Shown here one piece after another: positions 56,401 to 64,000 of a DNA stretch of 64,000 bases. The stretch comes from Engraulis encrasicolus (lineage: Eukaryota > Chordata > Actinopteri > Clupeiformes > Engraulidae), in the NCBI RefSeq assembly GCF_034702125.1, contig NC_085880.1, positions 42,991,385 through 43,055,384 on the forward strand, read 5' to 3'. Position numbers and translations under genes: made by a program. Position 1 is the first letter of the stretch. Every line of letters begins with the position of its first letter. The notes under the pieces are model-generated. The model had not been told where the DNA came from, made no database searches, and saw only the letters and a list, made by a program, of their open reading frames with translations.

Positions 56401-59400
56401 CGTTTTGTCGCTAATTCACCAGTTTAATTCTAAATAACCAGAAATTAAACCCCATTGAAAATAAATGGGGTTTAATTTCTGTTGAGTTAGAATTAAACTG
56501 GTGAGGTAACACCAAAACTTGGCATGGAAATCTTCGGGTATATTGAAGAGGGAAGTGTGGGGCACCAGGTCAACAAACAAGAACAGCTGACAGCAAAGCA
56601 TCAAGGATATCTGGGCTTCCATAACTCCCATGCACTGTTTTTGCCATTGACTTCAATGTTAAACGCATCATGGCCATTATGAAGACAGAGAATGTCCTCA
56701 CCAAGTATTGACCATTGCATGTTATGCAGAAAGTACCAAATTTCAACTGATTTAATGTGACCCGAATTTTGATGAAGAAAAATGTGATTTTATAACAATA
56801 TTCTAATAATGCGAATTCCCCAATTCATGGGTTTTTTTTAGCTGGAAGGCCAACGTATATAAAAAGAAAAAAAATAATGATTGGAATAGTTAAAAAACTG
56901 GGCCATGAATCTACAATCCATGACAGTTTAACATTATTGATGGAATTATGGAAATAAATCAACTTTTTCATGGTATTCTAATAAAAAGGCCTGGAGCTGT
57001 AAAGCGCTTTGAGTGCTCGAAGGAGTGGAAAAGCGCTATATAAATGCAGTCCATTTTAACATTGACCTGCACACAGTTTACAGCCAGTAATCATTAAGCT
57101 GCGTTCCAACTCTTGGCGGCTCTTTTGTGTTTGTTGTTCTTCCTGTGTGATGGAATGCAGTAGTTCATGCCATTGCATAACACTAAGTCGAGTCTTGTGT
57201 CTACTGCTGACACGGTTGCTATTGACCTACGGTGTGCCTGGCTGGAGTATGTTTGTGATAGGTCATATAGACTTGTCACCTTTGTCGTCGCTGTCAAGCC
57301 GAGACCTTGTATCTCCACTTTTCATTTTTTTAAACAATTTATTTTTTAATCGCTATATATAAACATTTCAACAGATAAATAAACATTTCAACATTAAAGT
57401 TGGTTATTAAATAAAGTATCATGCTTATATCTATGGATATTCAGTTCTGCCTTGTAATATACAATCAATGAGTAGTATTGATTCATATTTTTTTAATGAA
57501 TAAAGACTGGATAAAAACATGTGGAGACACAAGGTTTCTGCTGGACAGACCAGAGGAATATGCAGACTGACTACAATGGGACTAAAAAAGGACTCTGATG
57601 AAGACGCATGTCGAAACGTCTTGCTGCACTGAAAAAATAAATGACAGAAAATATACATCCGTGTGGCACCAGATTCAGACTGACTACTTTGTGTGTTCAA
57701 TAAAGTGCCTCCTATCAAGCTAAGCATGAAGCAAGGAAACACATGATGTGGTCTAGAGCAGTGGTTCCCAACCTTTTTCTTTAGGGACCCATGTTTTTAC
57801 TATTGTAAGCTTTGGTGACCCAACCACGCGAGCGCCCGCACGAGACGGAGTCACAAGATGCCCTCTGTTTCCTGGGAAAACTAATTTTAGTTATTTTATT
57901 CCTCAATTCGTCTGTGGTCAAATATAGAATAAATGTTTAATGTTGCACTTACAATTTGCTACTTCTATGCATTTATTAGTTAAATGCTTTGTCATTTATT
58001 CAGCATGGGCTATATTTCAAATGAAACCCCTTAAAATCAAGAGGGCTCCGCGACCCCCTGTGGATCTCTGGCGACCCATAAGGTGGGTCCCGACCCATAG
58101 GTTGGGAACCACTGGTCTAGTGCAATGTGGAAGCATACAAGCTCTAGACCACATCGCGTGTTTACTTGCTACATGCAAATCTGCTGCACAGATACTGTAA
58201 CCCCAATCAATTTGCATCTCTTTGTTTTTTTTGTTGTTTTTTTTCCTGCAGTACTCTTACTCGAAACATTCGCCACAGACGAGGGGAGAAGGTGGCCATC
58301 AATGTTCCAAGTGAGCACACACACTCACACACACACACACACACACTCACACACACACATGGATATTTTCCCTGAATGTTCTCCATCCATAATCAATGCA
58401 TTACTAGAATATTACGGTTTTTTTTTTTTTTTTGTTACACTGTATTGTTACATTAATTATTACTTTGGGGGACACTCTTAGACATTAATTGAGCCAAGAC
58501 AGTCGAAGATGGAGACAGGAAACCAGTGGGAGAGATAGGGAGTGGGATTTGGAAATGACCCAGGCCAGATTCGAACCAGGGTCCCCATGGGCATGCAAGC
58601 ATTATCTGAGGGGGCATGCTGCGCAACAGCGCCCCCATTAATTAGTACAGTTTAACAAATAATATTGCATGCACTTCATGTATAATTGTATGCACTTCTT
58701 GTACTATGCACTGTACCATAGGGTTTGAGTTGGGTTGATGTGCAGTGTTGTACAGTCATTATTATGTAATTCTAATTAAGTAATATTATTTAATTATTAA
58801 TTTCCCATTTTGTACATACTACATCGTATTGTGTTAAATGTATTGATAGATACACTTATACAATGTAAAATAAAAGTGTTGCAATCGTTTCTCTTTTCAA
58901 GTATTTAAAGACAAGAACACGCCCTCTCCGTTTGTGGAGCCCTTTCCGGAAGATGACGGGGAGGCGGCCAGAGCGGCTCTTCCGGACCACATCTACATGG
59001 ACGCCATGGGCTTCGGGATGGGCAACTGCTGCCTCCAGGTACCCTACCCACCTCACTATGGCAACACATAGACATTACTATATGGTAACCATGACTATAT
59101 GGACGCCATGGGCTTCGGGATGGGCAACTGCTGCCTCCAGGTACCCTACCCACCTCACTATGGCAACACATAGACATTACTATATGGTAACCATGACTAT
59201 ATGTATGCCATGGGCTTCGGGATGGGCAACTGCTGGCTCCAGGTAGGACGCCCACCTCACTATGGCAACACATAGACATGACTATATGGTAACCATGACT
59301 ACATGGACGCCATGGGCTTCGGGATGGGCAACTGCTGCCTCCAGGTTGGACGCCCACCTCACTATGGCAACATAGATATGACTATATGGTAACCATGACT

Positions 59401-60499
59401 ACATGGACGCCATGGGCTTCGGGATGGGCAACTGCTGCCTCCAGGTACCCTACCCACCTCACTATGGCAACACATAGACATGACTATATGGTAACCATGA
59501 CTACATGGACGCCATGGGCTTCGGGATGGGCAACTGCTGCCTCCAGGTACCCTATCCACCTCACTATGGCAACACATAGACATGACTATATGGTAACCAT
59601 GACTATATGTATGCCATGGGCTTCGGGATGGGCAACTGCTGCCTCCAGGTACCCTACCCACCTCACTATGGCAACATAGATATGACTATACCATGGGCAA
59701 CTGCTGCCTCCAGGTACCCTATCCACCTCACTATGGCAACACATAGACATGACTATATGGTAACCATGACTATATGTATGCCATGGGCTTCGGGATGGGC
59801 AACTGCTGCCTCCAGGTAGGACGCCCACCTCACTATGGCAACATAGATAGGACCCCACTATGACTATTTACTGCACCGATGCCTGAGCTGGCCCAGACCC
59901 GGGACTCTAAGGTCTTGTGCCTGTCTCTGGCGGTATTTCTCACTCATTCACTCACACACCCTGCAAGTTTAAGGTTTTTGTGTTTACAGTTTCTTTAAAT
60001 ACTAATAAAATAATCTTTACATTTACCTAACTATGGTTTCACTGTTTCCAAGAAATCCCAGATTATAACCATATGAGTTACTTTTGCATGGATCTGTTCA
60101 GTTTGATGAATAATGTGACTATGTAGCATGCTGAGTGTGTGTCTCCTTGTCTTTGTGTGTTGTTGCAGGTCACATTCCAGGCTTGCAGCATTAGCGAGGC
60201 CCGGTACCTGTATGATCAGCTAGCCACCTTCTGCCCAATCGTGGTGAGTAATATTATTTAATAATAATAGTATTGAAGTCATTATGATTACTACTATTAT
60301 CTTAATTTTCATCTTCCTTTGGTTAAGGTTAGTTAGCTACTCTCTAAAATACTTTCTACCTTTTATTATATTGTTCTTCTCTCTTGTCTGTCTTTCCTCT
60401 CAAGGACATTGTGACCTTGTCAATGACGATTATGTATGATAATGTGGTCCACAACTGTTATTGCTATTACTGTGGACCCTAGACACACACACAAACACA

Positions 60500-60549
<50 letters not shown>

Positions 60550-62533
60550 TACACACACACTGACTGAACGTCCTTGTGTTCTGTCTCTAATGTCATTAGA
60601 GAATGCGTTGTCATGGCCTCCATTGTAATTCCTGTTTCACTTGTACAGTTTCCCATAAGAGAGTTACTCATCTGGTACCTAGTGAGTCATATTTCCAGAA
60701 AGTGAAACCATCTCCACAGGGGTTACTGTGGTGCAGCGCGCTAAGCCCCCCACATTTGGGCTTACATTGCCCACGGGGACCCCGGTTCGAGTCCAGTCGG
60801 GGTCATTTACCGGCCCTGCCCCATCTCTCTCTCCCAATCGTTTCCTGTTTACTCTCACACTGTCCTGTAATAATAAAGCCCAAAATGCCCCCCTTAAAAA
60901 AGTTAAAAAAAATAAAAAAACACACACACACATCTCCACAACCCCCCCCCCCCCATACTGTTTTGAGGAGGCCCCATGGAAACAAAAGGCTGCCAGGCAG
61001 CTCTATCTACTAACTGCCACTGCACTGTATTTATGTGCTCTCTCCTGGCCATCACTCAACTGATTACTCACATCCTCCACCTCCTTTCCTGTGCTTGTGT
61101 GTGTGTGTGTGTGTGTGGCCATTGGGCCTACTGTGCTGCTTTTGCTACCCTGTGCATGCGTGCATGCATGTTTAGGTGTCTTTGTTGTATGTTTAAGCTT
61201 AGGTGTCTGTGTGTTTTATGTTGGGTGTCTGATGTGTGTTTGCATGTTGGGTGTCTGACCTGTGTGCTTGGATGTTGGGCCACTCGGTTGTCGTTGTGTT
61301 GTGCTCTAATGTCTGACTTGGTCGGCTCCACAGATGGCCCTGAGTGTGGCCTCTCGCTTTTACCACGGCTAAGTTCCGTACATCAACTGCTGTCTTGTGA
61401 AGTGTGTGTGTGTGTTATTTTCCACAGTATGTTGGACTATTCTGGACCCCGTTTCTCGAAAACATTGTTGTTAACCAGTTAGCGACTTAGTAGGTTTCCA
61501 ATGGGAAATTGCTTTGAAACCAAATAAGTTACTAACTTGGTTGTCAACAATGCTGTCGAGAAACACACCCCTGTTGTTGTTGTTGTGTCTAATGGCTGCC
61601 TTTATCTCCTCCAGATGGCTCTGAGCGCGGCCTCTCCCTTCTACCGCGGCTACGTGTCCGACATCGACTGCCGCTGGGGCGTCATCTCCGCGTCCGTGGA
61701 CGACCGGACGAGGGAGGAGAGGGGGCTGGAGGTCAGTGAAGCCAGCGGATGTTTATCAGCCTCTCCACGCATTGTTGATGTTGATGTTGTCGTTGTTGTT
61801 GATTTATCTCCCCTGGAATTCGTTTTGGATTAAGTTCATCTGCTAAATATAATGTAATGTGCTGTAGTGCAAGAGGGCAGGTCACTTGCCAAACCGGTCC
61901 TCAGTGGTGTCCAACCCAGCGTGGTGATGAGTGCTGATACAGGGACCTGTTGTACTGTATCTGCAATGATATGAGCTGGTGGATATTTAGTCACTACTGT
62001 ATTTAAATGCGGATTCCAGACTCTTTCAACAGGCCGTTGCATTCCTAGTGCTGCCTTTGTCCCCTAGTCAGCACCCAAACACATTATGTTGTTCAGCCCC
62101 CTTCTGAGATCAAGGCCATTCAAATGGTTTGCTTATTTATTTATTTTTGTAGAAAACTTCTTCATATACTCCAAACTTTTGCACAACAAACATTTCAGTT
62201 TTTAAATGTAAAATTCGTATAATGTAAAATTCATTCCACTTCGCGACTGTGTTCAAGTTGTTTATCTATCACATAAATGGACCATTAAAAATATTGTTTA
62301 TGGTTATGTCATGACAAAAATGTTAAAGTCTCATCAGGTATTTTTTGCAAGGATCTGTTAATGCAGTACATGAATCTGTGTGTTTGTGCTGTAGCCCCTG
62401 AAAAACAATAAATTCCGGATCAACAAGTCGAGATACGACTCCATCGACAGCTACCTGTCCAGCTGTGGAGACAAGTATAACGACATCGAGCTGACCATTG
62501 ACGAGGACATCAACAAACAGCTCCTGGAAGGAG
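44625..62533 (+). CDS. GCLC: GCLC, glutamate-cysteine ligase catalytic subunit (9 coding exons, 3'-partial)
   Basis: GCLC joins L-glutamate and L-cysteine with ATP to give gamma-glutamylcysteine, the rate-limiting step of glutathione synthesis in the cytosol. It pairs with the GCLM modifier and is feedback-inhibited by glutathione. Exons give residues 1-362 plus a split codon. Recognisable blocks are [20 protein letters not shown]; the [13 protein letters not shown] glutamate/metal-binding start of the fold; [45 protein letters not shown] with the conserved Cys pair (249-250); [16 protein letters not shown]; and [13 protein letters not shown]. The vertebrate protein is about 637 residues, so the last 43% lies right of the window. 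All introns are GT-AG in phase. Confidence 0.98.
46090..46202 (+). CDS. GCLC: GCLC exon 2
   Basis: [19 protein letters not shown] to GELTNP. Acceptor ccttcccag, donor AA|GTAAGT. Confidence 0.97.
46285..46579. mobile_element. ~295-bp MITE with 38-bp inverted ends, copy 1
   Basis: gggtgcatcccaatatgtga at the left is the inverse of the right end, with the gcctcctccacttg block repeated inverted. A close copy is at 49143-49441. The two bracket the G-rich minisatellite of GCLC intron 2. Confidence 0.9.
49143..49441. mobile_element. ~299-bp MITE with 38-bp inverted ends, copy 2
   Basis: About 95% like 46285-46579 by eye. Right end ggtcacatattgggatgcac, inverse of the left. Confidence 0.9.
49555..49920. 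mobile_element. 366-bp hAT MITE (tagggctgcacaatt) with perfect TSD
   Basis: Ends tagggctgcacaattaatcg and taatcgtgcagcccta. Perfect 8-bp duplication gctgagct (49547-49554 and 49921-49928). Inserted into the minisatellite. Confidence 0.95.
50131..51910. other. GCLC: GCLC intron 2, distal part
   Basis: Mostly unique-looking AT-rich intron. It contains a MITE-like end 'gggttgagaaccactg' near 51735-51752 with tgttcaaagagg, i.e. a fragment of the 21871 family. No exon seen. Confidence 0.6.
51915..52065 (+). repeat. tRNA-derived SINE, family C
   Basis: Head gcccagctgtggctctaacg, B box gattcgattcc, 'gggtcatttccctatcc' and a ctctctctt body. It ends about 45 bp before GCLC exon 3, so it supplies part of the polypyrimidine-rich flank. 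Confidence 0.85.
52111..52293 (+). CDS. GCLC: GCLC exon 3
   Basis: [20 protein letters not shown], then [18 protein letters not shown] to TVTAFP. Acceptor cccacctgcag, donor AG|GTAAGA. Confidence 0.98.
52375..52575. repeat. Long imperfect inverted repeat in GCLC intron 3
   Basis: gggcattcctcgaaacc and gcagtgcacttccaagtg on the left pair with cacttggaagtgcactgc and gagaaatgccc on the right. The unit containing 'agtatccaatcactggg' occurs three times (one inverted) inside. Confidence 0.88.
53430..53470. repeat. (CT)n microsatellite
   Basis: About 20 CT units. Confidence 0.95.
54607..54720 (+). CDS. GCLC: GCLC exon 4
   Basis: [37 protein letters not shown]. Acceptor gttttcag, donor AG|GTGAGA. 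Confidence 0.98.
55121..55422. mobile_element. 302-bp hAT-like MITE (tagggctgggcggt)
   Basis: Ends tagggctgggcggttctgg and ggtataccgcccagtccta; 7/8 duplication gtgcaaac (55113-55120) / gtgcacac (55423-55430). In GCLC intron 4. Confidence 0.9.
55920..56999. mobile_element. Foldback (palindromic) element, copy 2
   Basis: A 1080-bp near-perfect palindrome centred close to 56460, with arms of about 540 bp starting cagctccaggcc. It is flanked by TA on both sides and belongs to the same family as 10149-11071. Non-coding; lies in GCLC intron 4. Confidence 0.95.
57759..58114. mobile_element. 356-bp hAT-like MITE (cagtggttcccaacc)
   Basis: Ends cagtggttcccaaccttttt and ataggttgggaaccactg; 7/8 duplication gtctagag (57751-57758) / gtctagtg (58115-58122). 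In GCLC intron 4, 137 bp before exon 5. Confidence 0.92.
58252..58310 (+). CDS. GCLC: GCLC exon 5
   Basis: 59-bp exon encoding [19 protein letters not shown]. Acceptor is a long T tract ending ttcctgcag; donor A|GTGAGC. Confidence 0.97.
58485..58645 (-). repeat. tRNA-derived SINE, family C (inverted)
   Basis: On the minus strand: gcgctgttgcgcagcatg head, B box ggttcgaatc, 'gggtcatttccaaatccc', cctgtctcc tail. Confidence 0.78.
58902..59038 (+). CDS. GCLC: GCLC exon 6
   Basis: [19 protein letters not shown] to [17 protein letters not shown]. Acceptor cttttcaag, donor CAG|GTACCC. The last 45 coding bases and the donor form the first unit of the 102-bp array that follows. Using this first donor keeps the frame; reading past it hits a stop ten codons later. 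Confidence 0.95.
58993..59850 (+). repeat. GCLC: 102-bp minisatellite copying GCLC exon 6 end and its splice donor
   Basis: The unit is made of [15 protein letters not shown] coding sequence, the CAG|GT junction and about 57 bp of intron. Junctions (last exonic base) occur at 59038, 59140, 59242, 59344, 59444, 59546, 59648, 59713 and 59815. Spacing is 100-102 bp except one 65-bp truncated unit. Copies are nearly identical. Junction types are GTACCC (six), GTAGGA (two) and GTTGGA (one). Confidence 0.97.
60169..60243 (+). CDS. GCLC: GCLC exon 7
   Basis: [25 protein letters not shown]. Acceptor gtgttgttgcag, donor GTG|GTGAGT. It joins CCLQ of exon 6 to give [10 protein letters not shown] as in other vertebrates. 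Confidence 0.97.
60482..60562. repeat. (CA)n microsatellite, interrupted
   Basis: CA repeats with a few aa and ta interruptions. Confidence 0.93.
60718..60905 (+). repeat. tRNA-derived SINE, family C
   Basis: Head ggggttactgtggtgcagc, strong B box cggttcgagtcc, 'ggggtcatttaccggccc', ctctctctccc body and aataataaagccc tail. Confidence 0.88.
61334..61374 (+). pseudogene. Decayed duplicate of the start of GCLC exon 8
   Basis: ctccacag|atggccctgagtgtggcctc encodes [12 protein letters not shown] and then a stop (TAA). The real exon 8 (61615) starts [13 protein letters not shown]. The acceptor is kept but the frame ends after 12 codons, and the similarity fades after about 40 bp. Confidence 0.88.
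61446..61571. mobile_element. ~125-bp MITE family Y, copy 3
   Basis: accccgtttctcgaaaac and complementary ctgtcgagaaacacacccc ends with central ccaatgggaaattgc. It ends 43 bp before GCLC exon 8, between the exon and its decayed copy. Confidence 0.88.
61615..61731 (+). CDS. GCLC: GCLC exon 8
   Basis: [39 protein letters not shown]: an almost invariant catalytic-domain block. Acceptor atctcctccag, donor GAG|GTCAGT. Confidence 0.98.
62395..62533 (+). CDS. GCLC: GCLC exon 9
   Basis: [46 protein letters not shown]. Acceptor tgctgtag, donor G|GTAACG. The last exon visible. Confidence 0.97.
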
Positions 62534-62588
62534 GTAACGGCTTCCTGTTCAGTCAACCTTCTTCCTGTATAAGTTACGTCACTCAGCC

Positions 62589-63060
62589 GCCATCTTGTTG
62601 ACGCCTTCGGGGTGCTATTTCACGATTAGTGAGACCAGATCTGAGAGTCAATGGGAAAAATGAATGGGGATACTGAGTACAGGACGGGAGGGAACCCAGC
62701 GGTTGTGAAAACCATATGGTTGAAACCGCCGTGAAAAGTTGAGCAATCTAGACTGCTTGGTTGTGTCATGCGAGTCAAAATAAAGCTTTTTAAGCGACTT
62801 ATCTCACGTTTTTTTTTTTTTTGACACTGCGCAGGCACAGTAGTTCCACAACGGCACGAGAGTGACAGCTTTTCACAACTGAGCATGCGCAACTTATTTG
62901 TGTGCGCCAATGCAGCTAGATGATTGGATGGATGGCAAAGCAGCTCAGCAGGCAGTTGGTTCTTGTTGCCAGAAAGGCGGGAGATGTGCGGGTAGACGCC
63001 ATATTTGCGTTACGAATCTTCACCGTTAATTTCTATGGACACTTACGATTCTGACATATC
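62589..63060. repeat. Dispersed repeat family X, copy 2
   Basis: Opens gccatcttgttgacgcc and ends ctatggacacttacgattct. Similar to 1973-2245 but longer. Confidence 0.6.
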
Positions 63061-63148
63061 TCCACTTCCTAAAAAAAAATCTTTGGTTCAGTCACACTGA
63101 CACTTATAAATCATCTTGCTTGTCTAGAAGGCGCAGCACAGCTTTGCA

Positions 63149-63460
63149 CCCCCTGTCAACTCAGGCCTGGGGGCCAAATCTGGCTCACAGAGTCATTTTA
63201 TTTGGCCCACGAGATCATTTCAAATATGTTAACAGTTGACCCACATATACCATTAATATATAACGCGTAATAAGACTTGAAATTCTGTGTGTCACAGGAA
63301 TATGAGTGGATCAATGCCAGTCAAACAGCTCCCACTCATATGCAACAGAATATGCGCTGCCACATTTGACACATTTGGCACAATTTTAGTTCATTTGGCC
63401 AGTGACTTTGTTCCAGATTTTGATTTTGGCCCTCGGTCAATTTGAGTTTGACACCCCTGT
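63149..63460. mobile_element. hAT-like MITE (gtcaaactcaaa ends)
   Basis: Left ccccctgtcaactcaggcc, right 'caatttgagtttgacacccc', with interior gggggccaaatctggc. Same family as 9987-11316. Confidence 0.75.
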
Positions 63461-63899
63461 GCCCCATAGTCTGCCTTGCCAGACTACCCTGAGAAGAATA
63501 ACTTTGTACAGCGCCACAGCTAGTATTGGAGGGAACAGGGTAGTGTCAGACGGCAGATCCTGAGGGATTGCTTTTTCATGGAGTTGTGCCCCGACCTGAA
63601 TACAAACTGTTTCCAGCACATGTATTTTAGTTTACCCACCTTTTCTGAATTGACATTGCAAATGGTCAAGATCCACAGATTGAGATGTTTCTGGGGGAAA
63701 CCCAGAATATTAGTTTTTTTTTTTTTTTACTACTTTTGGACTATTTGTATGTTGGCATGTCCCTTTTTAGATGACATGCCAAGACTGTGCTGTGGTTGTA
63801 TAGGAGTGAGTTATTGATTTGACACAAGATTGTCTCCTGACCTCTTTGTGTCCCTGTTTGGTGACGTATTAAGATGGCTGCCATTGCATAAGTGTGTGT

Positions 63900-63985
63900 T
63901 TGCTTTGTGCGGGCGTGTGTGTGTGTGCGCGTGCGTGTGTGTGTCTGCACGTGTCTGTGTGTGCACGTGTGTGTGTGTGTGTCTG
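63900..63985. repeat. GT/GC-rich simple repeat
   Basis: Degenerate gtgtgtgcgcgtgcgtgtg run near the window end. Confidence 0.9.
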
Positions 63986-64000
63986 CTGCAACGATGCGAC

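Larger units (their letters stand above)
62534..64000 (+). other. GCLC: GCLC intron 9 (partial)
   Basis: No further GCLC exon (expected to begin IDHLLAQHVAHL) is seen before the window ends. It contains repeat family X copy 2, a hAT-like MITE and a terminal GT-rich repeat. Confidence 0.75.

Noticed and set aside
58905..59858. Open frames of 90-150 codons in the GCLC exon 6 region on both strands
   Set aside because: They are open because the 102-bp repeat period is a multiple of three. Only the first unit belongs to GCLC coding sequence.

Overview
This is nuclear DNA of a ray-finned fish. The genes are vertebrate, split by many GT-AG introns, and embedded in repeats typical of teleosts: long CA/GT microsatellites, tRNA-derived SINEs, hAT-type MITEs and L2-like LINE debris. 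The exact species cannot be read from the sequence. Two ambiguous bases (n) lie at about 25075 and 25087.

Four protein genes are supported. Left to right they are: LRRC1 (minus strand; only coding exon 1 at 8768-8926, with positions 1-8767 lying in its first intron); an elongin A gene or paralogue (minus strand; eleven coding exons from 32021 down to 11445, all phases consistent, 931 codons); KLHL31 (plus strand; four coding exons 33539-36842, 635 codons, complete); and GCLC (plus strand; nine coding exons 44625-62533, about 363 residues of a protein usually near 637, running off the right edge). The order and relative orientation of LRRC1, KLHL31 and GCLC match the human 6p12 neighbourhood as I recall it. 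The elongin A gene between LRRC1 and KLHL31 is not part of that human block and may be a fish paralogue. Elongin A and KLHL31 are head to head across about 0.4-0.5 kb and may share a promoter. A perfect antioxidant response element lies about 0.5 kb upstream of the GCLC start codon.

The rest is mostly transposon-derived. I could define many hAT-like elements by their 8-bp target duplications (for example 14751-17494, 18567-20530, 40906-41124, 49555-49920), a three-level nest at 41224-42976 that includes a broken hAT transposase gene, two copies of a roughly 1-kb near-perfect palindrome (10149-11071 and 55920-56999), and a G-rich minisatellite of about 3 kb in GCLC intron 2.

The most interesting theme is transposons and short duplications acting on exon boundaries. 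KLHL31 has two extra introns inside its BTB/BACK coding region. One is filled by a hAT-like MITE and a SINE, and its two splice sites share the string CTGCAGGTCA, as expected for an intron born from a transposon insertion. GCLC exon 6 is followed by a 102-bp tandem array that copies the exon end and its splice donor nine times. A decayed copy of GCLC exon 8 sits upstream of the real one, and the 3' end of elongin A exon 7 is duplicated in its intron. The elongin A gene itself carries an in-frame minisatellite of poly-aspartate units.
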